This document shows, one piece after another, positions 17,153 through 25,934 of a stretch of DNA of 64,000 nucleotides; the stretch's first letter is position 1; each line of letters opens with the position of its first letter. Location of the stretch: the NCBI GenBank assembly GCA_017561935.1, contig JAFZBE010000017.1, positions 1 through 64,000 on the forward strand, written 5' to 3'. The notes beneath the pieces were generated by a model that saw only the letters and a list, made by a program, of their open reading frames with translations, made no database searches and was not told the origin of the DNA. The DNA is from Bacteroidales bacterium. Lineage in GTDB: Bacteria > Bacteroidota > Bacteroidia > Bacteroidales > UBA3663. The position numbers and the translations under genes were made by a program.

Positions 17153-20100
17153 ATGAAGAAAGCAGTAAGAATTCTTTTGGCAGTCGCCTGCAGCCTCCTG
17201 ACACTCTCTGTCATGGCGCAGGCCACACGCACAGTCAAGGGCACTGTGGTCGATGAGTTGGGCGAACCCATCATCGGCGCTACCGTTCAAGTCGTGGGAA
17301 CCACCACAGGTACCATCACCGACGTGGATGGCAACTATGTCATCCAGGCTCCCGAGAAATCCACCCTCAAGGTGATGTTCCTCGGCTATATCACCGAAAC
17401 TGTTCCTTCCGACACCAAGCAGGTGGTCCTCAAGGAGGATGCCCAACAGCTTGAAGATGTTGTCGTCGTGGGTTACGGCGTGCAGAAGAAGGCACACCTC
17501 ACGGGTGCCGTGGCCACCGTGCAGATGGACGAGATACAGGACCTGTCGAGTGGCGGCTTGGCCTCCACCCTCAGCGGCATGGTCAATGGCGTGAGCGTCA
17601 GTGGTGGCGAAGCACGTCCCGGTACGAACGCTACCATCAAGATCCGTGACACCAATTCGCTCGGCGACGTGGGCGTCACCGCACAGGAACCCCTCTACGT
17701 CATCGACGGATATATCTACCCCAATGACGTGAAGGTGGGCAATGTCACCGAGAACCTCGGTGCAACGGCGTTCAATAACCTTGATCCCAGTGTCATCGAG
17801 TCCATCTCGGTACTGAAGGACGCAGCAGCTGCCGTCTATGGTGCACGTGCTGCCAATGGTGTCATCCTTGTCACCACCAAGAAGGGCGAACAGGGTGCCC
17901 CCAAGATCAGCTACTCGGGTACTGTGGGTATCACCGACGAAGTGGCCCGTCCCAAGATGCTGTCGGCCTACGACTATGGCCGACTCTGGAATGCAGTCAT
18001 CGCAGCCAATCCCAAGAACACCTCGCTCAACCGTCTGACCGACCTCTTCCAGGCCGACGAACTTGCTGCCATGCAAAGTCTCAACTACGACCTGCTCGAC
18101 AAGTACTGGAGTTCGGCATTCACCATGAAGCATTCGGTCAATGTGAGTGGCGCCACTGATCGTGCCTCCTATTTCGCAGGTATCAGTTACTTCAACCAGG
18201 ACGGTAACCTCGGACGTCTCGACTACAGCCGTTGGAACTACCGCGCTGGCGTCGATGTCAAGCTTGGCAAGTGGATCAAGGCCAACCTCACCGTGAGCGG
18301 TGACAATGGCACCAAGAACACCCCGCTCGTCAAGGTGGGCGGTACCAGCAGCGAGAAGGACTACAACCTGCTGCTCACCCATCCTTATTACATTCCCGAG
18401 GAGGTCGATGGCAAGCCCATTGCTTCCTATGGTCCCAGCAACGCTTCGGTCAACACCGACCAGTACTATTCGTTCAATACCCTTCAGGACAACGGCGACT
18501 ACAGCAAGACTGTCAACAACACCACTACCTTCAGCGGCAGTCTTGACTTCGACTTCGGCTTCTGGAATCCCCTCAAGGGACTCACAGCACGTGTCACCTA
18601 CTCGAAGAGCATCAACAATAGCAAGACCAACCAGTACGGCACGGACTATACCATCTATACGCTCCACAACCGCTACGGCTCGGGCTCGCACATGTACACT
18701 CCCACTGGACAGGGTTATGGCGACGACGTCGTTCTCGATATCAACAACTTCACCGCGATGACCATCTCGAATGGCTCGCCTTCGTTCCTGTCGCGCAACA
18801 CTAACCGTACCGACAACTATCAGATCAACTTCACCCTCTCCTACAATCGCGACTTCGGGCTGCATCATTTCGGCGCCCTCTTCTCGATAGAGCGCAGTGA
18901 GGCTGAGAACGAGTATCTCTACGGCTATGTCAGCGATCCCTATCCCTTCACCACAGGACAGTCCAATTCGGCCGTGGCTAACACCAAGCTGACTACCTTC
19001 ACCCGTTCCGAGTCGGGCACGCTCTCCTACATCGGTCGTGCCAACTACGCCTATGCCGACAAATACCTCCTCGAGTTTCTGCTGCGTTCCGACGCCTCCA
19101 CGAAGTTCGCTCCCGAGAACTATTGGGGCACGTTCCCATCGGCCTCCATCGGCTGGGTACTCTCCAAGGAGTCGTGGCTTGCCGACCGCCCGGGTATCGA
19201 CTACCTCAAGCTGCGTGCGTCGTTCGGTCTGACCGGTCGTGACAACACCGCTGCATGGCAGTGGATGCAGGTCTATGCACAGGACGCCAACCGTGGTCCC
19301 GCCTTCGGTACAGGCACCAGCCAGGAGACGCTCAACCGCATCACCATCAACAAGAACAACTCGGCCGTCAACCGCAACGTCCATTGGGACAAGTCGTACA
19401 AGGGCAACATCGGCATCGACTTCAACACGTTCCGCAATCGTTTGGGCATCAACATCGACGCCTACTACACCTGGAACCGCGAGATGCTGCTCAACCTCAA
19501 CAAGTCGGTTTCCACCGTCATCGGTACACAGTCGGCAGCCCTCAATGTGGGCGAGATGGACAACTATGGTGTCGAGCTTTCGATCAACTGGAAGGACAGG
19601 ATCGGCAAGGACTGGAAGTATAAGATCGGCATCAATACCGGCTATACCGATAACAAGGTGCTCAACATCGACTGGGCCACCGAGTACATCTATCGTCAGA
19701 TGCAGCGCAACAAGCGCTCCGATGTCGGCCTCTGGGGCCTCCAATGCCTCGGCATGTTCCGCAGCTATCAGGACATCGACGAGTACTTCGACCGCTTCGG
19801 CATCACTTCCTACCTCGGCATGAGCAAGGATGATGTGAAACCCGGTATGCTCATCTATAAGGATGTGCGCGGACCACAGCAGGCCGATGGCACCTATGCC
19901 GCTCCCGATGGCATCGTCGATAAGGAGAATGACCAGGTGCAGATATCCACACGTTCGAGCAATCCATGGGGTTTCACCACCAACTTCACCCTCGAATGGA
20001 AGAGTCTCGCCATCACCGGACAGGTTTCTGCATCGTGGGGCAGCTACACCACCGTTCCCTCTTCGGCCCTCAAGCCCGGCGACGGACTGGCCTTCACCAA

Positions 20101-20479
20101 CATGCCTTCGTTCTGGAATCCCGACAACATGTACTCCTATCAGGATGTGCTCGACGCTTCGGGCAACGTGGTAGTTCGCGAAAATCGCGACGCCAAGTAC
20201 CCCAACCTTTCCTATTCGAGCGTCAATGCCACAACCTCCACGTTCTGGCGTATCAACAATGCCAATGTCAGCCTCAATCGTCTCACGTTGGCCTATTCCC
20301 TCCCCAAGGGCTGGGTCAAGAAGATGGGTGTCGATGGCGTCCGTATCAACGTCACTGGCCAGAACCTCTTCTCGTTCTACAATCCTTATCCCGACCACTA
20401 TACCGATAAGATGGCAGGCGGCTACGGCACCTATCCCACCCTTCGCAAGTGGACCATCGGCCTAAGTCTGAGTTTCTAA
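17153..20479 (+). CDS. SusC-like TonB-dependent outer-membrane glycan transporter
   Basis: This roughly 1108-residue protein has a signal peptide (MKKAVRILLAVACSLLTLSVMAQ), a carboxypeptidase-regulatory-like domain (VKGTVVDELGEPIIGATVQV ... FLGYITE), the TonB-box-like EDVVVVGYG, a plug domain (TGAVATVQMDEI ... VIDGYIYPNDV ... AAAVYGARAANGVILVTTKKG) and a 22-strand barrel ending in the terminal aromatic SLSF. It imports oligosaccharides across the outer membrane with SusD as lid. An ATG at 17147 overlaps the previous stop and would add only Met-Ile; the 17153 start gives the normal MKK signal. The substrate is inferred as pectic oligosaccharide from the lyase, esterase and DUF3826 neighbours. 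Confidence 0.95.
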   Translation: MKKAVRILLAVACSLLTLSVMAQATRTVKGTVVDELGEPIIGATVQVVGTTTGTITDVDGNYVIQAPEKSTLKVMFLGYITETVPSDTKQVVLKEDAQQLEDVVVVGYGVQKKAHLTGAVATVQMDEIQDLSSGGLASTLSGMVNGVSVSGGEARPGTNATIKIRDTNSLGDVGVTAQEPLYVIDGYIYPNDVKVGNVTENLGATAFNNLDPSVIESISVLKDAAAAVYGARAANGVILVTTKKGEQGAPKISYSGTVGITDEVARPKMLSAYDYGRLWNAVIAANPKNTSLNRLTDLFQADELAAMQSLNYDLLDKYWSSAFTMKHSVNVSGATDRASYFAGISYFNQDGNLGRLDYSRWNYRAGVDVKLGKWIKANLTVSGDNGTKNTPLVKVGGTSSEKDYNLLLTHPYYIPEEVDGKPIASYGPSNASVNTDQYYSFNTLQDNGDYSKTVNNTTTFSGSLDFDFGFWNPLKGLTARVTYSKSINNSKTNQYGTDYTIYTLHNRYGSGSHMYTPTGQGYGDDVVLDINNFTAMTISNGSPSFLSRNTNRTDNYQINFTLSYNRDFGLHHFGALFSIERSEAENEYLYGYVSDPYPFTTGQSNSAVANTKLTTFTRSESGTLSYIGRANYAYADKYLLEFLLRSDASTKFAPENYWGTFPSASIGWVLSKESWLADRPGIDYLKLRASFGLTGRDNTAAWQWMQVYAQDANRGPAFGTGTSQETLNRITINKNNSAVNRNVHWDKSYKGNIGIDFNTFRNRLGINIDAYYTWNREMLLNLNKSVSTVIGTQSAALNVGEMDNYGVELSINWKDRIGKDWKYKIGINTGYTDNKVLNIDWATEYIYRQMQRNKRSDVGLWGLQCLGMFRSYQDIDEYFDRFGITSYLGMSKDDVKPGMLIYKDVRGPQQADGTYAAPDGIVDKENDQVQISTRSSNPWGFTTNFTLEWKSLAITGQVSASWGSYTTVPSSALKPGDGLAFTNMPSFWNPDNMYSYQDVLDASGNVVVRENRDAKYPNLSYSSVNATTSTFWRINNANVSLNRLTLAYSLPKGWVKKMGVDGVRINVTGQNLFSFYNPYPDHYTDKMAGGYGTYPTLRKWTIGLSLSF

Positions 20480-20512
20480 TCCGAATAAACGATAACTATT
20501 ACGAAAACAATT

Positions 20513-22717
20513 ATGAAGAATCATAGCATAAGTCTCTTCAGCCTCCTCGCCCTTTCGGCAGTAGCCCTGTCTTCGTGCAGCGACTCGTTCCTTCAGGAGA
20601 AGAAGAACTACGACAACGTCAACGTCGATATCTACAACTATTACGAAGGCTGCAACTCGCGCGTTAGCGACATCTACAGCTGGTGTTTGCCCGACGTGGG
20701 AAGCAATGCCAACTGGAAGTACAACTGCACCGGTAATGCCGACGACCAGTCGAAATCGACCGAGGAGTTCTCGGGCTTCAGCGTCTTCGTGCATCCCGAC
20801 AACGAACTGACAGTGATGAGCGGCAACAACGTGCCCGACTATTTCCACAACCAGTCGAACAACATCCAGGCTTCCGTCTGGGGACGTATCCGTAACATCA
20901 ACGACGCCATCCTGGGCATCGAGGGCGGTTCGCTGCCGCAGGAGCAAAAGGACATGTTCCTCGGACAGGTCTATTTCTTCCGTGCCTGGTGCTACTACCA
21001 GCTCGTCAAGTGGTATGGTGGCGTGCCCATCATGACCACTGTCGAAGAGCCCATCGAGGGTACACAGTATCCGCGTAACAGTGCTCGCGAGTGCATCGAG
21101 TTCATCCTCAGCGACCTCGAAAAGTCGGCCACTATGCTCGAAGCATCCACCGCGCACGGTGGATGGCGCTCGTCGGAAGACTGGGGACGCATCACCACCG
21201 GTACAGCTCTCGCACTCAAGGGTCGCGTGCTGCTCCTCTGGGCCAGCCCTCTCTTCAACCGCACGGGCGACGAGAGCCGTTGGACCACAGCCTATAGCCA
21301 GATGAGTGCCGACCTCGCCAAGATTCAACAATGCGGCTATGGCCTTTATGATCAGACCAGTGGTCCCAATGCTGCCTCGTTTGCTGCCCTGTTCGCACAG
21401 ACCAGCAGCCCCGAGGCCGTGTTCCAGACCTGCTACAACACCATCCAGTCGGGCGACACGCAGAAGAACTCCAACTGGGAACGTTCCATTCGTCCGAAGA
21501 ACGCCTCCGGTTCGGGCCTCAACCCCTCGGCAATGATTGTCGATATGTTCCCCATGGCCGATGGTCGTCGTCCCGCCTCGTGTGCCACCTACACCAAGCT
21601 GCCGGCTTCCGACTACGTCTATAACCCCAACTATCCGTTCCTCGATCGCGATCCTCGCTTCTATCGTACTTTCGCCTTCCCGGGCGTACGTTGGGCTTAT
21701 AATGGCGATGCAACCTTGGCCGACCCCAACAACCCGCTCTACAACAAGGGTGCCGATTACGAGCTGTGGAACTATGTATGGTACAACAATGCCGATGATC
21801 GCGACAACATCGAGTCGTCCAACACCTACGGTGCCGAAAACCTGCTCGCCAACGTCAAGGGCATGTATGTGCGTAAACGTTCCGACGATGCCGACGTGAA
21901 TGGTTCGCCGCTCTACAGCTGGGCAGCCTCCACTACCGTCTCGGGCTTCACCTATTCTGCAGCCCCCTACATCGAGATCCGTTATGCCGAAGTGCTGCTC
22001 AACCTTGCTGAGGCTGCAGCCGGTGCCGGACAGATGGGCGAGGCGGTTGAGTTGCTTCGTCAGATTCGTCGTCGCGTGGGCTATACCGGCGACTGCGGAC
22101 TCGATGCCAGCCTGACGGGCGACAAGGCAGCTTGTTTGTCGGCAGTGCTCTACGAGCGTCAGATCGAGCTTGCTTACGAGGGCAAGCGCTTCGACGACCT
22201 GCGTCGCTGGCTCCTCTTCGATGGTGGCGCCAACTTCGCGGAGGTCAAGGGTGCCCCCAGTACGTGGACGCTCAGTGGATGGGGTGGCAACACCTGCGCT
22301 TACCTTGGCTTCACGCCTCTCAATGGTCAGCGCCGCGAGAACTTGGAGTTCCGTGTCAGCGAGGAAACTGTCAAGCAAGGTCTCGGAGGTACTACAATCA
22401 ACGACGACCCGCTTGTCTTCGAGCTCAACGATCAGGAAATCAGCCGTCCCGCTGCCATCGACCTGCGCTACGACATCACCGAACAGTGCAAGGCGCTAAA
22501 GGACTTCTATGCCGAGTTCCTCGTTCGCAAGACCAAGAAGGGCGACGGCTATACTTCCGACCACATGGAGCAGTATATCCACTTCTTTGCCAAGTATTAC
22601 TTCCTCGGTCTGCCACAGGCTGCAATGGCATCCGATCAGGGTCTCCAGCAGACCATTGGTTGGGAGGACTATAATCAGGCAGGTGCCAATGGCACTTTCG
22701 ATCCACTTGCAAACTAA
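20513..22717 (+). CDS. SusD/RagB-like surface glycan-binding lipoprotein
   Basis: This 734-residue lipoprotein has the signal MKNHSISLFSLLALSAVALSSC (Cys22) followed by SDS, an acidic start typical of surface-exported lipoproteins. SusD hallmarks are present: the N-terminal FLQEKKNYD, the TPR-type helices around IRNINDAILGIEGG and FLGQVYFFRAWCYYQLVKWYGGVPI, the RNSARECIEFILSDLEK helix, the TGTALALKGRVLLLWASPLF segment, and late in the protein the IRYAEVLLNLAEAAAGAGQ and ERQIELAYEGKRFDDLRRW motifs. It partners the SusC directly upstream (33-base gap). It is somewhat longer than the usual 500-650 residues, with an extended C-terminal part. Confidence 0.95.
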   Translation: MKNHSISLFSLLALSAVALSSCSDSFLQEKKNYDNVNVDIYNYYEGCNSRVSDIYSWCLPDVGSNANWKYNCTGNADDQSKSTEEFSGFSVFVHPDNELTVMSGNNVPDYFHNQSNNIQASVWGRIRNINDAILGIEGGSLPQEQKDMFLGQVYFFRAWCYYQLVKWYGGVPIMTTVEEPIEGTQYPRNSARECIEFILSDLEKSATMLEASTAHGGWRSSEDWGRITTGTALALKGRVLLLWASPLFNRTGDESRWTTAYSQMSADLAKIQQCGYGLYDQTSGPNAASFAALFAQTSSPEAVFQTCYNTIQSGDTQKNSNWERSIRPKNASGSGLNPSAMIVDMFPMADGRRPASCATYTKLPASDYVYNPNYPFLDRDPRFYRTFAFPGVRWAYNGDATLADPNNPLYNKGADYELWNYVWYNNADDRDNIESSNTYGAENLLANVKGMYVRKRSDDADVNGSPLYSWAASTTVSGFTYSAAPYIEIRYAEVLLNLAEAAAGAGQMGEAVELLRQIRRRVGYTGDCGLDASLTGDKAACLSAVLYERQIELAYEGKRFDDLRRWLLFDGGANFAEVKGAPSTWTLSGWGGNTCAYLGFTPLNGQRRENLEFRVSEETVKQGLGGTTINDDPLVFELNDQEISRPAAIDLRYDITEQCKALKDFYAEFLVRKTKKGDGYTSDHMEQYIHFFAKYYFLGLPQAAMASDQGLQQTIGWEDYNQAGANGTFDPLAN

Positions 22718-22723
22718 AAAAAC

Positions 22724-22749
22724 TTACCCCACCCGAAACGGTGGGGTAA
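22724..22749 (+). terminator. Hairpin between susD and the DUF3826 gene
   Basis: TTACCCCACC at 22724-22733 pairs perfectly with 22740-22749 around a CGAAAC loop. It begins a few bases after the susD stop and has only a weak T tail, so partial termination or 3'-end protection is more likely than a full stop. Confidence 0.55.
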
Positions 22750-22759
22750 ACTTATTCAA

Positions 22760-23434
22760 ATGAAACCGATTTCTACCATCTTTCTGCTGTTGCTGTTCGG
22801 CATCGGCTGCTGTGACCTCTGTGCGCAAATCGTCGAAGTGAAGAGTGCAGGGCGTGACTCTTCGTACGTGGCGTCCATCACCTCACGCAGCGAGAAGAAT
22901 ATCGCAGGTTTGGAGCTTTCCGAGCCGGCAAGGACTAATGTGCGCAATCTGGTCATCAATCGTTATTTCGAACTGAACGATATCTATGCCGAGCGCGACA
23001 CGCTCATCAATCAGGCAAAGCGCAATCTGACGGGCGACGAACGGAATCAGGCCATCGAGGCAGCACGGGGTGCATGCGACAGCCGTCTCTATCGCAGCCA
23101 TTTCGCCTTCCCCGCCAATCTGGGCATCTACCTCAATCATGAGCAGATCATCGCCATTTTCGATGCCATGACCTACGATAAGGTTCGGGTGACCTACGAG
23201 GCCTATTGCGACATGATTCCCAGTCTCACCGACGAGGAGAAGGCGCAGCTGTACGCGTGGCTATGCGAAGCCCGTGATCTGGCCATCGATGCTGAGTCGT
23301 CGAACAAGAAGCATGAGGTCTTCAACAAGTACAAGGGCCGCATCAACAACTACCTCTCAGCCAGAGGCTACAACATTACCGAGGAACGCAAGGCTTGGGA
23401 AGAACGTGTCAAGGCACGGGGAGGCAGTCTATAA
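22760..23434 (+). CDS. DUF3826 secreted protein of the pectin PUL
   Basis: This 224-residue protein has a signal peptide (MKPISTIFLLLLFGIGCCDLCAQ) and an all-helical body matching DUF3826: residues about 40-90 (LELSEPARTNVRNLVINRYFELNDIYAERD), then YLNHEQIIAIFDAMTYDKV, DMIPSLTDEEKAQL, CEARDLAIDAESS and FNKYKGRINNYLSARGYN. DUF3826 proteins recur beside SusC/D and pectin enzymes in Bacteroidota; their biochemical role is unknown to me. It follows susD across a small hairpin and so likely belongs to the same transcript. The same fold appears fused to the esterase at 10072-12111. Confidence 0.85.
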   Translation: MKPISTIFLLLLFGIGCCDLCAQIVEVKSAGRDSSYVASITSRSEKNIAGLELSEPARTNVRNLVINRYFELNDIYAERDTLINQAKRNLTGDERNQAIEAARGACDSRLYRSHFAFPANLGIYLNHEQIIAIFDAMTYDKVRVTYEAYCDMIPSLTDEEKAQLYAWLCEARDLAIDAESSNKKHEVFNKYKGRINNYLSARGYNITEERKAWEERVKARGGSL

Positions 23435-23532
23435 AGATCTTTTTCATCGAAGAAAACATCGAAAACAAGGATTTAGTCGAAAAAACTGCGGTATTTCGTC
23501 GAAATCCTTTTTTCTATCTGACGTTTTTGTCT

Positions 23533-23540
23533 CATCTTTG
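23533..23540 (+). promoter_or_regulatory. -7 box of the small secreted-protein gene
   Basis: CATCTTTG is one base from TAnnTTTG, with TTTT 20 bases upstream (23509-23512) as a poor -33 box. The ATG of the next gene is at 23592. Confidence 0.4.
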
Positions 23541-23591
23541 CAGCGTCAAAAGACAAGAACATCAGTATTAACAATTTAAAATAATAAAACA

Positions 23592-23999
23592 ATGAAAAAG
23601 ATTTTTGCAATTATGTTCAGCATCGTTATGATGGCAGTGTGTGGTAACGACGTAAAGGCTCAGACCAATGATGCCCAGCAGAACTATGAGGTGACAGGTA
23701 GCCTGACGAGTTCAAGCCGTAAGAAGTTGCACAAAACCTATCAGGTCGAACTGTTCCAGCTGTCCGACGGTAAGAGTGAGTATGTGGCTTACCAAAAGGT
23801 AAAAGGCAGCGATGACTTCAAGTTCAACCTTCATAGTGAGGGCGCTTATAAAGTCAAGGTCTTCGATAACGATGGAAACTTAGTCATGGGTCGTGTGTTC
23901 TCCATCGACAAGGTTAACCCCACCAAAGAGATAGGTCAGTTCGATGTCGCAACAGGGAAGCGCGTTACCAATCCAGCTTTGCAAGCCAACAAAGAATAA
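23592..23999 (+). CDS. Small secreted protein, unknown function
   Basis: This 135-residue protein has a signal peptide (MKKIFAIMFSIVMMAVCGNDVKAQ) and one predicted all-beta domain of about 90 residues (YQVELFQLSDGKSEYVAYQKV, DFKFNLHSEGAYKVKVFDNDGNLVMGRVFSID). The second half has the alternating pattern of an immunoglobulin-like or DUF3244-like sandwich, but I cannot assign it firmly. It has its own promoter and a strong terminator, so it is a monocistronic unit between the SusC/D operon and the two-component genes. Confidence 0.6.
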   Translation: MKKIFAIMFSIVMMAVCGNDVKAQTNDAQQNYEVTGSLTSSSRKKLHKTYQVELFQLSDGKSEYVAYQKVKGSDDFKFNLHSEGAYKVKVFDNDGNLVMGRVFSIDKVNPTKEIGQFDVATGKRVTNPALQANKE

Positions 24000-24017
24000 T
24001 GATTTGATAGAATGTGG

Positions 24018-24047
24018 CCCCGATGCAGAATGCATTGGGGTTCTTTT
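24018..24047 (+). terminator. Intrinsic terminator of the small secreted-protein gene
   Basis: CCCCGATGCA at 24018-24027 pairs with TGCATTGGGG at 24031-24040 around a GAA loop, followed by a T-rich tail. This is a classical Rho-independent terminator. Confidence 0.88.
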
Positions 24048-24116
24048 TCTCTAAAATTTTGAATTTCATAAAATAATTGTCCCGATTATACGTTATTATT
24101 GAAAACATGTTATTCT

Positions 24117-25169
24117 ATGAAAGACTCCCGACGACAGGATATGGTGCTTCTATCCATCCAACTGCTTTTTTGGGTGGGTATCATATTGATACCTGGATTA
24201 TTGCTGTATCTTTTTAATCCTGCTGGTAAAGTATATTATTGCTTCTCATTGTCTGCAATCCTTATTTTGCCATTTGTCTTCTTGTTTTTCTTGAGTTTTT
24301 ATTTTCTTATTCCCCGTTATTTGGAGAAAGGGAAGACGGCAAAATTCATCCTTGCAGTTATTGGCGCAATCCTGTTGGCGAATGTCCATTACATTAGATT
24401 CCAGATTGCGGGTGAAATGGGCTTGAGGGAAGAACCTTTTGAACAATGGCATGAAATTGCAAGAATCGGAGTAAATGCATTCATGTCGGTCATGTTCTCT
24501 TTGGATCTCTGCGTGATAGCTACTGCCATTTTGCATCGTAGATATATTTGTGCAAATAGGAGGGCTCTTGAGTTGCAGGAAGAAAAACAAAAATCCATAG
24601 AGGCTGAACTCGTATGGCTCAAGAATCAGCTCAATCCGCATTTCCTTTTCAATTCACTCAACAATATATCCTCTTTGACGCAGATTGACCCCAATCAGGC
24701 GCAGGAAGCCATTGCTCAGCTTTCCGACCTCTTACGTTATGCACTTTACGAGAGTCAGAAGCCCCTGGTCCCACTTGCTGGCGAAGTGGAGTTTATGCAG
24801 AACTACATCGCCATGATGAAGCTGCGTTGTAGTGACAAGACCGAGGTGATCGAGAGTTTCCAGATTGGTACAGGCCATGAGCAGATTGCTCCATTGCTTT
24901 TCGTATCGTTTATCGAGAATGCCTTCAAGCATGGCACGAGCAGTAATCTGAATTCGCGCATCGGTGTGAGCTTGCAGGTTCGTGATGGCAAGATAATCTT
25001 CGAGTGTCGCAATACCAATCTGCCCAAGGACCAGACTGACCATAGCGGATCGGGCATCGGGCTCGAAAATACCCGACGACGCCTTGACCTCTGCTATCCA
25101 AACAGGTATTCTTGGGAACAAAAGGTGGAGAATGACGAATATTACATCAAGATTGAGATACTATTATGA
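24117..25169 (+). CDS. LytS-type sensor histidine kinase
   Basis: This 350-residue membrane kinase has four hydrophobic segments in the first 130 residues, then a coiled linker and the His_kinase (LytS/YehU) domain. The phospho-accepting His is H175 in LKNQLNPHFLFNSLNN; the ATP-binding part shows LFVSFIENAFKHG and the glycine-rich GSGIGLENTRRRL. The ATG at 24117 is preferred; a TTG six codons upstream is also in frame. It overlaps the downstream LytTR regulator by ATGA, so the pair is translationally coupled. It has no large periplasmic sensor, unlike the hybrid two-component regulators usually found with PULs, so the signal is likely sensed in or at the membrane. Confidence 0.9.
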   Translation: MKDSRRQDMVLLSIQLLFWVGIILIPGLLLYLFNPAGKVYYCFSLSAILILPFVFLFFLSFYFLIPRYLEKGKTAKFILAVIGAILLANVHYIRFQIAGEMGLREEPFEQWHEIARIGVNAFMSVMFSLDLCVIATAILHRRYICANRRALELQEEKQKSIEAELVWLKNQLNPHFLFNSLNNISSLTQIDPNQAQEAIAQLSDLLRYALYESQKPLVPLAGEVEFMQNYIAMMKLRCSDKTEVIESFQIGTGHEQIAPLLFVSFIENAFKHGTSSNLNSRIGVSLQVRDGKIIFECRNTNLPKDQTDHSGSGIGLENTRRRLDLCYPNRYSWEQKVENDEYYIKIEILL

Positions 25170-25903
25170 CTTGCATGATTGTCGATGACGAGCCATTGGC
25201 TGTCAAACTGCTTGAATCTTTTGTAGGGCGTATTCCCGATTTGGAGCTGAAAGGTTCCTTCACCGATTCCATCGAAGCATTGGACGTGCTCACCCGCGAA
25301 CCGGTTGACCTGCTCTTCCTTGATATCCAGATGCCTGACCTTAATGGTATGGAACTGGCTCATGTTATCGATAATAACCGTACCCGAGTAATTTTCACTA
25401 CGGCGTTCAAGGATTATGCTTTCGAGAGTTATGAGGTCAATGCCCTTGACTTCCTGCTCAAGCCCATCCGATACATCAAGTTCCAAGCATCAATCGAGAA
25501 GGCACGACAGTATTTCGCCATGAAGGAAAATGCCGAAGCTGCCGCATCGGAAAAAGCGGAGCCAACTGACAAGAACGATGTCATCTTCCTGCGTGCCGAT
25601 GGAGAGTTGCATCAGATTGCCCTTGCACGTATCCTTTATGTGGAAGGCATGAAGGATTACCTGAAATTCTATATCGAGGGTGAGCGGAAACCATTTATCA
25701 CCCACATGACAATGACTGCTGCCGAGGAAATGCTGCCGTCGTCAGGGTTCATGCGCATCAATCGTTCCTACATTGTCTCGTTGAGTCATATCAGAAGTAT
25801 CGATCGAAACGACTGTGTCTATATCGGAGAACAAATTATTCGTGTCACCGATGCTTACAAGGAGCAGTTCGATCAGTATATAGCAAAGAGAACTACGCGG
25901 TGA
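25166..25903 (+). CDS. LytTR-family response regulator
   Basis: This 245-residue protein has a receiver domain at residues 1-115 with acidic pocket D7/D8, phospho-acceptor D53 (LLFLDIQMPDLNG), T/S at TTAF and Lys in LLKPI. A LytTR DNA-binding domain follows at about 145-242 (FLRADGELHQIALARILYVEGMKDYLKFY, FMRINRSYIVSLSHIRSID, VTDAYKEQFDQYI). It is the cognate regulator of the overlapping LytS kinase. Regulation of the adjacent pectin genes is plausible by position only. Confidence 0.92.
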   Translation: MTCMIVDDEPLAVKLLESFVGRIPDLELKGSFTDSIEALDVLTREPVDLLFLDIQMPDLNGMELAHVIDNNRTRVIFTTAFKDYAFESYEVNALDFLLKPIRYIKFQASIEKARQYFAMKENAEAAASEKAEPTDKNDVIFLRADGELHQIALARILYVEGMKDYLKFYIEGERKPFITHMTMTAAEEMLPSSGFMRINRSYIVSLSHIRSIDRNDCVYIGEQIIRVTDAYKEQFDQYIAKRTTR

Positions 25904-25934
25904 AGGGCTAGACCATCTGGAATATCAGGATTAT

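Noticed and set aside
20462..22378. 638-residue reverse frame opposite susD
   Set aside because: It is the shadow of a strongly supported SusD gene.
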